Of a DNA stretch of 64,000 nucleotides, positions 11,478 through 26,276 are shown piece by piece. The first letter of the stretch is position 1. Each line of letters opens with the position of its first letter. The notes below the pieces were generated by a model. It ran no database searches, was not told the origin of the DNA, and was given only the letters and a program-made list of their open reading frames with translations. The translations under genes and the position numbers were made by a program. Where the stretch lies: NCBI RefSeq assembly GCF_042242105.1, contig NC_092033.1, positions 19,965,908-20,029,907 on the forward strand, in the 5' to 3' direction. This DNA comes from Pempheris klunzingeri (Eukaryota > Chordata > Actinopteri > Acropomatiformes > Pempheridae).

Positions 11478-14400
11478 ATGCATATCAAAACAGGTACGTT
11501 TGTACAACTTTCAGACTTACGGGGCCGGAATTTCTCACTTTCAGAGGCTTTATTTTGTTGTATTGGTGACGGCATTAGCAACCGTGCTAGCTGTGCCGAT
11601 AGCAGTCTGCTCGCCGCTTTGAATGGGGGTTACGAAACTTTGACTACGGGATAACATCGTAGCTAGCTCTTAATTTCACGATACGTTAAAAGAAAAAAAG
11701 CCACATTATCGACGACATGCGCTGTCGCTGAGACGTTTTTGAAGAGGGTTCACCACACTGCCGAACCGTAAATTAAACCGCCGAGTTGACTTCGCCGCAC
11801 TATGGCGCTGCTAATTAAAGTTTGCTAACACCGGTCATAGCTCAGTCTCTGCTGCCTTGTTAGCAGCCAGCACCGCGTACACGAACCCAGTGTGTAGTTA
11901 TGTCCGAAGATTAGCTAGTAGAGCAGCCAGGTTACCTGCTCTGTAAAGCTAAATAAATCACCAGGTTACTTATTAATGTGCAATACTTCTTATATTCCCC
12001 CTGTGTACACTGTCCCTATTTTGTTTTTGTATTTCATCTTGTTAAAATTGGATGTACTTTTCTGTGTATTGTGTATATCTCTGTCCACTAGTTATATTTC
12101 TGCTGTTCTTCTGCTTATTTGCTGCTGTAACACTGAGTTTGCCCACCGCTAATAAAGGAATATTTTCTCTAACTCTGAGGAGCTAATTAATCCAGGTTAA
12201 CTACTTTCTTCAACACGACCTGCCTGCTGGGGGCAGAGGCTGAAGAGGCCGTGTTTGAGCTGGGCTCCCTGGTCTCGTAAACCACCTGAGCTCTTATGTG
12301 GCGCTGAGGAGGCGGGTGCGCTCCTTTTTTAACCACAGGGGTTTCACCTGAACCTGTAGCCCCGGCAGCGCCTGTTGGGAATCATGACCTCACAGAAGTC
12401 CCAGTGGCTTGTTTTAACAGTTTCTGAATACTGATTGTGTATATTTCTCAGTAATTACAGTATTTGTATAGCACTTAGAGCAGCTTTATTTAAAAAGTAA
12501 GTCAAGGAGCCTTGAATTGACCAATTGTTTGGGCATTGCAAAAGTCTTAAACACACTGGGCAATTCGGCATTTTCCTACTGTCAGAACCTGAGGCAGCAG
12601 GCCAACACACATGTGCTGTACAATGAGAGCAGGACAGTGATTGGTTGTTGTAACAGGCCCTGACATACCAGTGTTGGCCTGTCCCTAAGCGTCTGTCTCC
12701 ATAGGTTTAGTGTCGTGTCCCACACCATTGGTACTAGCTGGACCCCTGTACGTGGCTTTTCAGCCAATTGAGTGTTAAATCGGCAGGGCAGCCCATCTGC
12801 GACAAATCACTCTGATTGGCACAAGATGATAAACAGAAGTGATGAAAATGGAAAGCAATTGTTAATTTCTGATATCCCTTTTTAAATGCCAAACACAGAC
12901 TGCCGCCACCTGCTGATGTGGAGTCATTTCCTCCCACACAGAACAAGCTAGCTGCATGTTGGCGATAGTCTCTGCGGTGAGTTAAAGTGCGAGTTTTTGA
13001 AGCAGACACAGGTGACGGGGGCGAGACAGCAGTCAGCCTTGGTCACTGGGCGGCTGTGACTAGAGTAGAGACTAGAGTGGGTCGTCCCTCAATCAGTCGG
13101 GGGTTTGATCCCCAGCTCCTATGGGTCAACATGTCGAAGTGTCCTTGGGCAAGACACTGAACCCCAACTTGCTCCTGAAGCAGCTTCAGTGTGTGAAAGA
13201 ATAGTCTCCTCCAGATTACATTCCTCCTGTGTGAATGGGTGAATGAGGATGTGATGAAAAGCGCTTTGAGTGGCTGAAATAACTAGAAAGGCGCTATACA
13301 AATACAGACCACTTACCATTTACTGTTGGTCCTTTGTCAGTCTGAGTCGTGGGCTCAAGTCCACCTGTACATGTTCTCCGGTTGTGATAGTTTGACGAGG
13401 TCCGATGGAGTCAAAGTGTTCCTGTAAATGTTGGTGTATTCAGACAGCAGGTATTTGAGTGCTGTCTGTTTTTCAGGTACATGGGAAGCCAGCAACACTG
13501 TGTGTGAGTCAGATCCTCTCTGTGACCCAGCAGTCCTCGTTTCAGCCACCAACTCTGAGCCCCACATTCGCAACCGCCGCCTGTCCCCCGGCTCAGGCAA
13601 CTGTGGAGGTGGTGGGGGTGGAGGCTGTATCTCTGGAGGTGACCAACAGCCCCGGCAGCTTTCACCAGAAGGTGACCTGATCGGACCTGGACACACACAC
13701 GCCTTCAGCTTCCGCAGGGACAAAGAACGCAAGGGCCAGCAGCACAAAGGGCGCACCCTCCGCAGGGAAAGTTACAAGGGAGCCAGCAGAGTGAGCGAGC
13801 GCCCGCAAAAGGTTAACCAAAAGGAGAGGTGGGTGGAGGACAGTCTGTCGCTGCTCAAGCCCCCACCTGCCTTCCCAGTGCAGGACAGCCCTGCCAAGCT
13901 GCAGCCTGCCGTCAGTTACGCCTCCAAGGTGAAGGCGGGAGCAACAAGTGGCGCGCTGGAGGAGGACCGTCCTGCGATCGGTGTCCTGCTACAGAACCAG
14001 TGGGGTCTCAGTTTCATCAGCGATGCGAGGCCAGTCCCAGAGGGCTCTGGCACTCACCCTGCCGCCAATGCCCTCCCCCCTCAGCCCACAGACGTCCATC
14101 AGTCAGCTGACCTACAACAGCTTGAGACGGTCTTCGCATTCCAGCCTCCCGAAGAGACGGTCACTCAAGTCCCTACCTCTGTCGCCCCCGCCACATGCCC
14201 AGGGTTGGATGAAAGCAATGGGAAGCTGCTGCTGAGTTGTCGCCATCTCGTGGAGGCTCTGAACTATCACAGTAGAGGTGAGAGTCAGGAGCTTTGCAGA
14301 CTGTGACCTGACAGGTTTGAGTTTTAAAGTGGTTTAACAAAAGTGGTCTCCTTGTTCTCTCCTCAGAATGGAACGCTGTCTGTACCAAACAGAAAAAAGG

Positions 14401-14595
14401 TACGTAGCCTCAGTGAATACTGGCTCTTTTAAGTGCTGTAACTTTGGCTGGTTTATGTGACAGGGGCTTAGTGGTTCATCTGGCGTGTGCTCTGGGGTGT
14501 CTTTTCTTCACTCTGACATGCTTCTGTTCTCTTCGTGTTTTGCAGTTCCAAAAAAGGTTGTGTGGTACAAAGACGCCCAGGAGCACCCAGCCTAG
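11478..14595 (+). CDS. NUFIP2-like protein (short form)
   Basis: Four coding exons fit in phase: 11478-11493, 13477-14277, 14367-14399 and 14546-14595, giving 299 residues. Three blocks resemble human NUFIP2 (nuclear FMR1-interacting protein 2, an RNA-granule protein of about 695 residues): LLKPPPAFPV (near residue 132), VSYASKVK (near 151) and LLQNQWGLSFI (near 180). The C-terminus also fits, with LNYHSREWNAVCTKQKK parallel to the human VYHTKEMESIWNLQKQ. The His-rich N-terminal half of NUFIP2 is missing. A Gly run sits near residue 50. The first exon codes for only five residues; it rests on an ATG before a perfect donor (ACAG|gtacg) in matching phase, so it is less sure than the rest. It is probably a divergent paralogue, not the NUFIP2 orthologue. 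AATAAA signals lie at 15333 and 15343. Confidence 0.7.
11985..12180 (+). repeat. LINE 3'-tail fragment
   Basis: The segment includes 'tgctgctgtaacactgag' and 'ctaataaaggaatatt'. It matches in type the fragments at 18935-19205 (same strand) and 22325-22460 (opposite strand). These look like 3' ends of one 5'-truncated fish LINE family. It lies in intron 1 of the NUFIP2-like gene. Confidence 0.55.
13046..13322 (+). repeat. SINE-like repeat, copy 2 with B-box-like motif
   Basis: The same family as 7417-7662. It starts with 'gggcggctgtgact' and contains 'gggtttgatcccc', which resembles a tRNA gene B box, so a tRNA-derived SINE is likely. It ends just before exon 2 of the NUFIP2-like gene. Confidence 0.6.
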
Positions 14596-15374
14596 CAGTG
14601 TGACAAAGCCAAAGCGCGCGCGCACACACAGCTACATACATACATATTAAAACATGTACCAACGGACACATTTGAGTCCTGTTCACACACTGCACTCAGG
14701 ATGATGTCTTCACACAAAACCACACTGAGACACTTTGGACTAACTCCTTTGAGATCTTACAGCAATGGACTTTTTTAACGCCTTACAGAAAGCCTGCCTT
14801 AATGAATCAGACCTGTTTTCATCTCCTCATTACCATTTTTAGCTTGTCTGTGTATAGCTGGTCCTTTTTTTTTTTTTTAAACTATCTCTAAAGGAGCTGT
14901 AATTTAATTTCTCCCCTTTTGAAAGCTGCAGTTTTATCAAACTTTTGTTGTGTCCTCTGTAAAGCGAGCGGTCAATCAAGCACTTTGTTAAATCTGTTGT
15001 GACCAATCCCTGTGTGCGAGAACCCTCACCAGAGCGATTTGTTTCCCCTTTACAAACCGAAGACTGTCTGGTTCCTGCCCGAATTTAAGTGAACATATGT
15101 GGAGGACGCGTGTCTTCAGTTTACAGACAGGTGGAGGCACAGAACAGTCCACCAGTCACCTGTTAATGCTGTGTTCCTTTTGGTTTTTATTTGGTTCCTA
15201 ATCAGCTGAATGTTACTCAAGAATCCAGAAGGGATCTCACCATGTTCAGTCTGTTTTTGTTTTTTGAAAAGAATTTATTGAACAAAAAATGTACACTGGA
15301 GAAAGGAGGAATGTAAGTGAACAGTATTGCTTAATAAAAATGAATAAACTTGACAAGTCCCATTTTAGTCCTTT
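14596..15374 (+). other. 3' UTR of NUFIP2-like gene
   Basis: Untranslated sequence after the TAG at 14593-14595. It ends in two overlapping-range poly(A) signals, AATAAA at 15333-15338 and 15343-15348. No other feature is seen. Confidence 0.6.
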
Positions 15375-15380
15375 TTTATT
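15333..15380. terminator. back-to-back poly(A) signals of convergent genes
   Basis: Two plus-strand AATAAA signals (15333, 15343) serve the NUFIP2-like gene. A minus-strand AATAAA (TTTATT at 15375-15380) serves OSGEP. Expected cleavage sites on the two strands would overlap or abut. Confidence 0.65.
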
Positions 15381-15807
15381 TGAGGTTCAGATTTCCTGCA
15401 GACTGACTAGATGACAGGAGATGTTTTTAGGGGAAAGCTGCATAAAATCAGCTTTAGCTGTACAAAAAAATGGGTTTCGTCAGTGAGGTGTCCATGTGTC
15501 CACATAGACCTTTGTTTTTGGTGAACAGTTTCCATGAGGAGCTGTGGTGTGCAGGAAGTGACGAGTAGCTGAGCCGATTCCACCACCTCTGCTGACCATG
15601 AGATACTGGGACACCAGAGAAAGTTAACTGCCAGATGTAAACACATGTCCCACTACTACAGCGCAGACAGACGCTGCCTTGTATTGCTGGGAAACCGCAC
15701 CGACATCTTCAACAAAACATTTCTCCAGAGTGGAAGTTTCCTTCAGAGGCTATGAATGCTATACAGCTGTCCTGCTGAACAACATGGAGCACTAACATTT
15801 CTGTCCA

Positions 15808-18772
<2,965 letters not shown>

Positions 18773-18934
18773 GGCTGCTGAACGTTGATTATAGCAAACA
18801 CAGAAACAATGTGTAGCCAACACTAATTCTGCCTTTTGGCATAGGAGCCAAGAAGCTGGTTGTTGCAGCAGTGCTCCAGTAGACCTCACTGCTCCCCGTA
18901 GACCTCTATGCACCCAAACTGACAATAACGGCAC

Positions 18935-19205
18935 TATAATGTTCACCAACTGTACAATATATTTATTCAGAGCAACATCACTCTCTTTTAACATGCTTTG
19001 CAACATCCTTTTACCTCACTTCACAATGTGCAATACTTTTTTTTATATTTCTCCCTTCTTTTTACATTCCCCCATGCATATTGTTTCTATTTTATATACA
19101 TCCTACATCCTTAACTGTACATACTTTCTTTACATCTCCTCCTGTCTGCTGTAACATTTCCCCGTCGTGGAACTAACAAAGGAATATCTTCTCTCATCTT
19201 ATCTT
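18935..19205 (+). repeat. LINE 3'-tail fragment
   Basis: Related to 11985-12180. It includes 'acaatgtgcaatactttt', 'ctgctgtaacatttcccc' and an ending of ATCTT/ATCTC-like short repeats, consistent with a LINE 3' end. Confidence 0.55.
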
Positions 19206-20564
19206 ATATACTGTATAGACAGTATACATAAGTATACAGTAAGATAAGATCAGATATATTCAGCTGAAGTATCCTGTGTAGCTGTTATGCTAGCAGGAAC
19301 TGCATAGTGTCCTCACAGAGGTGGGTCATTTTAACGCCGCATTGAATATGAATATCGCGGCAAATATAATTACCTTTTCACTTTCCTTCAGTGCTTCACA
19401 TTAATCCAAACCCGAACCAGTGCAACTGTTAATCTAATGTTTATGTTGATCTCCTCACCTGCTCTGCTCCACATGAAGCGTGGGGTCCTAAATACTGAAG
19501 GCCGTAGAGCTGGCCGGACCAAAAAGCTTATCCAAATACAGTTTAACTCAAAGCAGCACGTCGGGACACTGTATCCAATATAGCAGCTAGCGTTGTTCGT
19601 TTATGTCACTGAAAAGTGGGCGAATAAATGAGGAGTTTTCTGTATTTACACCAGGCATACGTTTAGGCAGTCACTGAGTACGGCCTGCATGTGGTCAGGG
19701 GTCTTCGCTGTGCTTTGTCTGCGAGCGTGTTGGGGGGAGTGACTGAGAAGCTACACTTGACTGATCGCTGCATCCTGTTGTGAAAGTGCAAGTAAGATTA
19801 TTTGCATCTTCTTTCCCGAAACGTATTTAACATTTGCATTTATTGATCAATCAGGTCAGCTGCGCAGGAAGCTAATCAGCAGCTGGCTGCTTGTTCTCCA
19901 TTCATCGATAGTGTAGGCCGCCTGCTGCGGCAGCAGCTCTGTGTGCTGCTCTTTGTCACTGTGGAGAAGCTAGCATTAGCACAGTTCTGCTCTACACCTG
20001 TTGTGTGAGGGGTGAAGCGGCTGAAAGCCTGTGCTGGTGCTGGCTTTATGTCTTGAACGTGTCAGCATCACGCATGGAGTCGGTTTGCGTGGCCCTGGCC
20101 CTCCACACCATCCACCTGGACCACAAGTGAAGCTCTGCGCACTTCCTCTTTGTTAGCGAGTTCATGTACGTGTGCTAACAAGCACCATTTTAAACCGACC
20201 GCAGATGTGTAACATGGAGGTATTTTGTCCGGGAGGATACGCAGAGGAGGACACTCGGGTGAAGGTGTAGAGGGTGGAAGAGGGCAGACAGACTCCATAG
20301 TTTAACACCGACTATGAGATGAAGATACTAAGATGCACTTCAGTAGCTGCACATGCAACTGGAGGAAATGACTAAACTGCCAACATTAGCCGTAAAAATA
20401 GACCGATATGTTGACTGTAATGTCTTATTTCAGAGTGCATTTGTGTCCCACCTCGACAAAAAACCGTCCCCCCTCTGAGCCCGGTTGTCTGAGGTTTCTT
20501 CCTGTTAAAGGGAAGTTTTTCCGTCATCGTCTCCTGGTTCTTGCTCAGAAGGGCATTTTGAATA

Positions 20565-20695
20565 GTTAATTTTGAATTCTTGAATTGTTTGGTCTCTCTT
20601 TAGGAGTTTGGTCTAGACCTGCTCTTTATGGAAAGCATCTGAGGTAACATTTGCTATTGAATTGGCACTATATTGATAAAGATTGATTGATGTGA
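20565..20695 (+). repeat. dispersed fish repeat fragment
   Basis: Same family and orientation as 1-125: 'tgaattgtttggtctctc', 'ctgctctttatggaaag' and the 'gataaagattgattga' tail. It is also flanked on the left by the 'ttcttcctgttaaaggga' portion seen in the reverse copy at 44.4 kb. Confidence 0.6.
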
Positions 20696-21196
20696 TAAAT
20701 AACAAGACATTGCACTAAAGCCAAAGATATTTTAGGAAAGTTTGAAACATGGTCAGTACATAGTCGCTCCATCTGAGAGCACTGAAGTTTAGTTTTTAAG
20801 CACAAAATGTTCTGCTCAGTAATTCTGTCAGTCCCAGTTCTTTACATTTGAGGGATCCCTATCAAATATGTGTTTGAGTGAGGTGGATTTGTTGTGTAAA
20901 TGAGAAATGCAACAAATCCTCACATCTGAGAAGTAGAACCAGCAAATGTGGACCTTCAACAGTTACTGTATAAATTTAAATAATTTTTCTATCGATTGAG
21001 TAACTGATTAATCGACAGTTAAAAACCTGCACATCCTTTGACAGCCACTGTAAAACTGGTGCATATTGTTGGACCATTTAAGTGGTGATGAACACATCAC
21101 CTAAATTCTTCTTCTGGTTTTCCAGCGGTGTGTGTGCTGCTGTGTGTGCGTGTTGTGTGTCTGCGAGGTGTGTTTGCTGTCAGAGCCAGTTCAAGT

Positions 21197-23038
21197 ATGA
21201 AGAGAGGCAAGAATGCAGAAGAGGCGGCAGCAGACGGAGAAGGTGACACCGGCTCTGGTACCACAGCACGCACTGATGCACATTCAGATCCAGAACAACA
21301 ACTCAATCGATTTTCCTAAAAATATGTGACATCCTCATATGTTTCTGTCACGTCACAGCTTCTGCTAAGAAAACTAAGAAAACTAAGGAACCAGAGGCCC
21401 CGATATTGTACGAAGATCCTCCTGACAAAATGAGCAGCAAAGATGGACGCCACACCAATATGAAGATCACGTCCTGGAACGTGGACGGGCTGAGGGCCTG
21501 GGTGAAGAAGAAGGGATTAGATGTCAGTTTGCAGTGACCTTGAAGCAGCATAAATAACTGGCGGGTTTTCTTTTTGGACTAGTTATAACAGTTACATGTG
21601 TGTGTTCTTCTTCCCAGTGGGTGCGTGAGGAGGCTCCAGATGTTTTGTGCCTGCAGGAGACAAAGTGTTCAGAGAAAGACCTCCCTGTTGACATCACCTC
21701 AATGCCAGAGTACCCCCATAAGTACTGGGCCGTGTCAGAGGACAAGGGGGGTTACAGCGGTGTGGGCATGCTCTGCAAGACAGAACCCCTCAAAGTCACC
21801 TATGGCATTGGTTAGTGGTGTCTGCTGTCATTTGGATCCATTCACAGTTGACCACATACACACACAGGTGCCAACAGATGCCACCCATTAGTCTGTGAAG
21901 TGTTGAACTGCACTGGCAGCTCTCAACGTCAGAAAAGATAGTTTGCATTCTTGGCTGTGAAGTTATGAACCAAGTCTGTCAAACGCAGCTTCAAAATTGA
22001 AACGTTTTCTAATGTTGAAATGTTGGGAAAGAACACAAAAAGACACACTAACACATTTTTCATGGTTACAGGAGTAGTTGGACATTTTGGGAAATAAAAT
22101 GGGGTTATGTGCCAAATTATTTATGGGGGGGGGGCAGGAGTAGGCTAGTTCTTTCCCCATTTCCATTCGTTATGCTCTGCTAATGAGTTGCTGGCTTTAT
22201 CTTAATGTTTAGGTAACTGCTTTGAGCTACAGTCATGTCTCAGCCTTGCTGGCAGTCTTCATTTCCCTTGTGAACACAAATCTACACAACTTATGATTAA
22301 ACTGTCAACCGTCCTACTATGACTAATGAAGGAATATGTTTATTAGTCGCACATTGGGGAAATTCAGTCTAACAGCAGCAAGTAAGCAAAGTAAAAGAAC
22401 AGCAAAAATAGAACTAGAACAAAACAATGAATAATAAACTAGTGGACAGGGATATACTCATTGAATCCTGAATGTATGTATTGCATTTCATTGTTAAGTG
22501 ACCCTCCCTTACCAATCTTCCAGGCAAAGAAGAACATGATAAGGAGGGCCGCGTCATCACTGCTGAGTTCCCCAACTTCTTCCTGGTCACCGCCTATGTG
22601 CCAAACTCCGGCAGAGGCCTTGTCCGCCTAGATTATCGCAAAACCTGGGATGTGGATTTCCGGTCGTACCTGAGCGAGCTGGACATGCAAAAGCCACTGG
22701 TGCTGTGTGGAGACCTCAATGTTGCTCACAAGGAGATTGACCTAAAGAACCCCAAGGGAAACAAGAAAAATGCAGGCTTCACACCTGAAGAGCGCGAAGG
22801 CTTCAGCCAGCTGCTAGAGGCCGGTTTCATTGACAGCTTCCGCGAGCTCTACCCTGAGCAGGCCAATGCCTACAGCTTCTGGACCTATATGATGAACGCC
22901 CGTGGAAAGAATGTGGGCTGGAGGCTTGATTACTTTGTGCTGTCATCCAGTCTGCTGCCAGGTCTTTGTGATAGCAAGATCCGGAACAAGGTGCTGGGAA
23001 GTGACCACTGCCCCATCACTCTGCACATAGCTGTGTAG
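21197..23038 (+). CDS. apex1: apurinic/apyrimidinic endonuclease 1 (APEX1)
   Basis: The main AP endonuclease of base excision repair; it cuts DNA 5' of abasic sites in the nucleus. Four exons fit in phase: 21197-21242, 21359-21522, 21618-21810 and 22524-23038, giving 305 residues (human 318). Visible family motifs are [18 protein letters not shown] with catalytic E84 (human E96), [11 protein letters not shown] with D198 and N200 (human D210, N212), NVGWRLDYF, and GSDHCPIT with H296 (human H309). The N-terminal tail is short and Lys-rich (AKKTKKTKE), a likely nuclear localisation region. The residue at the human redox Cys65 position is Thr53, while the cysteine matching human Cys93 is kept (C81). 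Possible poly(A) signals are ATTAAA near 23243 and AATAAA at 23592. It is head to head with OSGEP. Confidence 0.96.
22325..22460 (-). repeat. LINE 3'-tail fragment, reverse orientation
   Basis: Read on the minus strand it gives 'ctgctgttagactgaatttcccc' and 'actaataaacatattcc', the same family as 11985-12180. It lies in intron 3 of APEX1. Confidence 0.5.
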
Positions 23039-23928
23039 GTTACTGCCTGTGCAGAGCCTTCGCTCATGTCTCAGTACCTCCACGCTGGCTTGGGTGAAAC
23101 AATCATGAATGCCAGTGTGCTTTGTTAGACTGTCTACTAGGGCAAGGACGTCTGCTGTTGACATTTCTCCCTCTGTCAGTAGTTTCAGCTGTAGCTTAGT
23201 TGTTTAGTACTTTTACCTTTCTGTTTTCTCATGAACCTTTCATTAAACTCCACAGCACAATTCCTAATACCCATCTGTCCTCAAGTAATTGCAGCTTGTC
23301 AGTTAGTCCATTGATGTCCACCTAGTATGTCAAGATGCAACACTAATGATTTACAACAATGACTTGTGACTGGCTGGAGAGTCCTAGTGTGGCTCCCATC
23401 TGCAAAGCAGCTGACTTGAGACAAGCCTCCATGCTACAGAACTTAAAGTGTGATTTGTGTTACTGTTATTAATGAAAGTATGAACTGAAATTAAGCCACT
23501 GCTGTTAAAAGAAAATGTTACTCGTCTTAGCATAAAACATTTTGTGCCACGTTTCAAAACCTGTTAAACTTTCTGTTGTAGAAGTTGATAAAATAAATTG
23601 GATTCATGTACAAGCTTCTTCTGATTTACAGTCAAGATGAGACAAAAACAGACATCACAATGTATCTCCAAACATTCCTCTGCTCAATGCTTTAATCACA
23701 ACATGATGGAAAACACTCAACATGAACCAATTCTTGTTTCTGTACTAGATGCAGTTCACTGCAATCGCATAGGAGGTGAAGTCACAATTCATCCACAGTT
23801 GTCCAGTCTAAACTAATTCTAATTAGTATCAATCCCCAGAGGGCAGCACGGCGGTGTGGAGTTTGTATGTTCTCCCTAGATAGATGATGGATGGATGGAT
23901 AGATTAATCTCCCAGATCAGCAAGCTAA
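23039..23928. other. APEX1 3' UTR and convergent intergenic gap
   Basis: APEX1 3' UTR with ATTAAA near 23243 and AATAAA at 23592-23597. A minus-strand ATTAAA near 23691 could serve the zinc-finger exon that ends at 23929. Short GGAT repeats lie at 23880-23905. No other gene is seen. Confidence 0.45.
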
Positions 23929-25196
23929 CTATGGCAACTTCATGATGTGTGTTCTCTGATGCATTTTCAGATTATACGACTGCCTGAATCCCTTCCCACA
24001 CTCCACACACAGGTAAGGCTTTTCCCCTGAATGTGTTCGCTGGTGTCTTTTCAGACGGTTGGCACTGAGGAAGCTCTTGTCGCATTCGGTGCAGGAGTAT
24101 GGCCGGACTCCGGAGTGGTAACGCAGGTGGATGGTCAGGTAGCAGGACTGGGTGAATTTCTTGCCACAGTGGGGGCACTGAAAGGGCTTGTGGCCTGTGT
24201 GGAAACGCTCATGCTTCAGAAGCTCAGCGTGAGAAAAGAAGCCCTTCCCGCAGTCGGAGCAGAGGTATGGTCTCTCCCCTGAATGAGTAAGCTCATGTCT
24301 GACCAAGGTCGCCTTGTAGACAAAACTCTTGTCGCACTGCGAGCAGCTAAAAACATTTTCCCTGGTGTGGCAGCGCTCATGCTTTTTCATGTTGCGTTCC
24401 CTCTTAAAGCTCTTTCCACAGAAGGAACACATGAACGGCATTTCCTCTGAGTGGATCTTCATGTGGCTCAGCAGGCCCCCCTTGTAGAGGAATCCTTTGC
24501 CACACTGTGTGCACGCGTGTGGCCGCTCCTTTTGATGGATGCGTTGGTGTGCAGTGAGAGCTGCTCGGTAGGCGAAGCTCTTTCCACAGTTGCAGGCGTG
24601 CACTCTTTCCTCCTGGTGAGTCTGGAGATGTCTGTTGAGGTAGCTGGCACAGCTGAAGCCCAGGTCACAGTGAGAGCATTTGTAAGACCGCTCCACCTTG
24701 TCAGCATCTGCACCGTGGGTCTTCAGGTGTCTCACCAGGGCAGACTTCCAGGCAAACGCCCGGCCACACTCAGAACACAGATACTCGCCGTTCTCCATGT
24801 GTGTACTCTTGTGTTCCCTCTGAGCCACTATGGACTTGAAAAACTCCCCGCAGATCAGGCACTCGTACTTTCGCCCAGACTTGTGCGTCTGCTTATGCCT
24901 CTCCAGCGACTGTTTGAAGGAGAAGCGCCGTCCGCACTGAGAACACAGGAAGGGCTGCTCGCCTGTGTGGATGCGCTGGTGGGCTTTTAGTAAGGATTGG
25001 AACTTGAAGTTCTTTTCACAGTCTGGACAACTAAAACGTCCCTCTTCATCTGTGAGGGGCTGAAGGGACACCTTGTCTTCCTCTTTCTCAACAGAGTGAA
25101 CCATGTCAATGTGCTGCTGGACCTGTGCTTCTTCCATGTGGTGGAAGGAGCACTTGGGACAGGAGAAAGCAGCTGATGAGCCATCTGCTACAGAAC
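23929..25196 (-). CDS. C2H2 zinc-finger terminal exon (alternative end of TRFH gene, or separate gene)
   Basis: An open exon with a splice acceptor at 25197 (cataag|GTTCTG) in the same phase as the other terminal exon at 27947. It codes a degenerate first finger (CPKCSFHHM) and 13 C2H2 fingers. Its start (G-S-V-A-D-G-S-S-A-A-F-S-C) aligns with that of the last exon of the 5132-9871 gene, and finger 6 has the same unusual C-X1-C spacing (ACNCGKSF). No TRFH-coding exons lie between it and 26812. The simplest reading is an alternative terminal exon joined to exons 1-6 at 30820-28042, giving 641 residues. A separate gene lacking the TRFH part, starting at an internal ATG such as 25137, is also possible. 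The fingers probably bind DNA; the target is unknown. Confidence 0.75.
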
Positions 25197-26276
25197 CTTA
25201 TGGAAAAGCAAAGTTATTGGAGACTGGAGAAAGAAATGCACGTTAAGAAATTGTGGAATGACATGCTTGCATTTTGGACTTTTATGTGAGAGCCATTGAA
25301 GGACCCTGATATTCAGTGACCCTGCAAATGATATTTACCCTGTGACTTGTTTGAAAAAAGCTGGTAATTTTCATAGACTGAAATGTATAGTGGTATGACC
25401 CTCGGTCATAAGGTGCATTTTGAATGTGACCGTTGTCTGTGTTTCTTCCCTGCCTGAGGGAGGCGGTGCTGTTCACCGCTGCTGATGGACTGGACCTTTA
25501 AAAAGGCGCAGTCTCCTTCCTGGCTCCCAACCAGACTGTGCTGTGACGCTTTGAGACCTCTGACTTGGTGTGGAACCGAACTTTAGTGTGACCGATGTGA
25601 CTGCACACTAAAAGCAGTCCTTGTAGGAGTGAGAAGCCTTTCCGTCTTTTTCTACTGTTCATGTTAGCTAGACAGCTGAGATCTTTCTTTTGTTTTATTT
25701 TGTGAAGGTTTGTAAATTAGTTGGCATTGTTACAGATTGTTTTGGCCATTCTCACCCTGATGTTGGATCTGTCTGATTGATGAATACATCAGTTCTGTTT
25801 GCACTGCATCTGTAGAGGCACTGCTCATCTTTGGCAGTGAAAAAAGGAGTCGGATTTTATGCTCAGATTGTTGTTCAAAAGTTGTTCCAGCTTATTTTTT
25901 GCTGCTGCTACAGCTCATGCTAGTAACTTTCCAGTGTCACGTATAGCTCCTGTAATCTTAATTTTCAGATGCTATAATTTTATAATTAATGTCTTATAAG
26001 TTCTTGTATATCTCTGAATCTGTAATAATGGTAAGAAAGAGTCAAACATTCAATTTATGAAAATAAACACTCACTCAAATCACTGTCTTTTGATGAGACC
26101 ATGGGTGACCCATAGGAGTGCTCTGCACTGTTAAAGAGAAAGGAAAAACACTTGAACTGCCTCATGTCCCACCACAGCCTCCATATATTTAACTCAATAT
26201 AGTACCTTATGTATGTGTACCAAAGCTGTAACCAAACCAGCAGGACTAGAAAGAGAAACATATCAAAAGTAGTTAA

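Larger units (their letters stand above)
18773..21196. promoter_or_regulatory. OSGEP/APEX1 divergent intergenic region
   Basis: This 2.4-kb region separates the start codons of OSGEP (-) and APEX1 (+). It must hold both promoters and 5' UTRs. From memory, mammalian OSGEP and APEX1 are also head to head and close together. Here the region contains LINE-tail (18935-19205) and dispersed-repeat (20565-20695) insertions. No further coding exon is recognised. The repeat-poor stretch around 19300-20440 is the likely promoter core. Confidence 0.5.

Noticed and set aside
18773-19006. Upstream in-frame extension of OSGEP
   Set aside because: The family N-terminus begins at 18772; the extension has no similarity and covers a LINE fragment.
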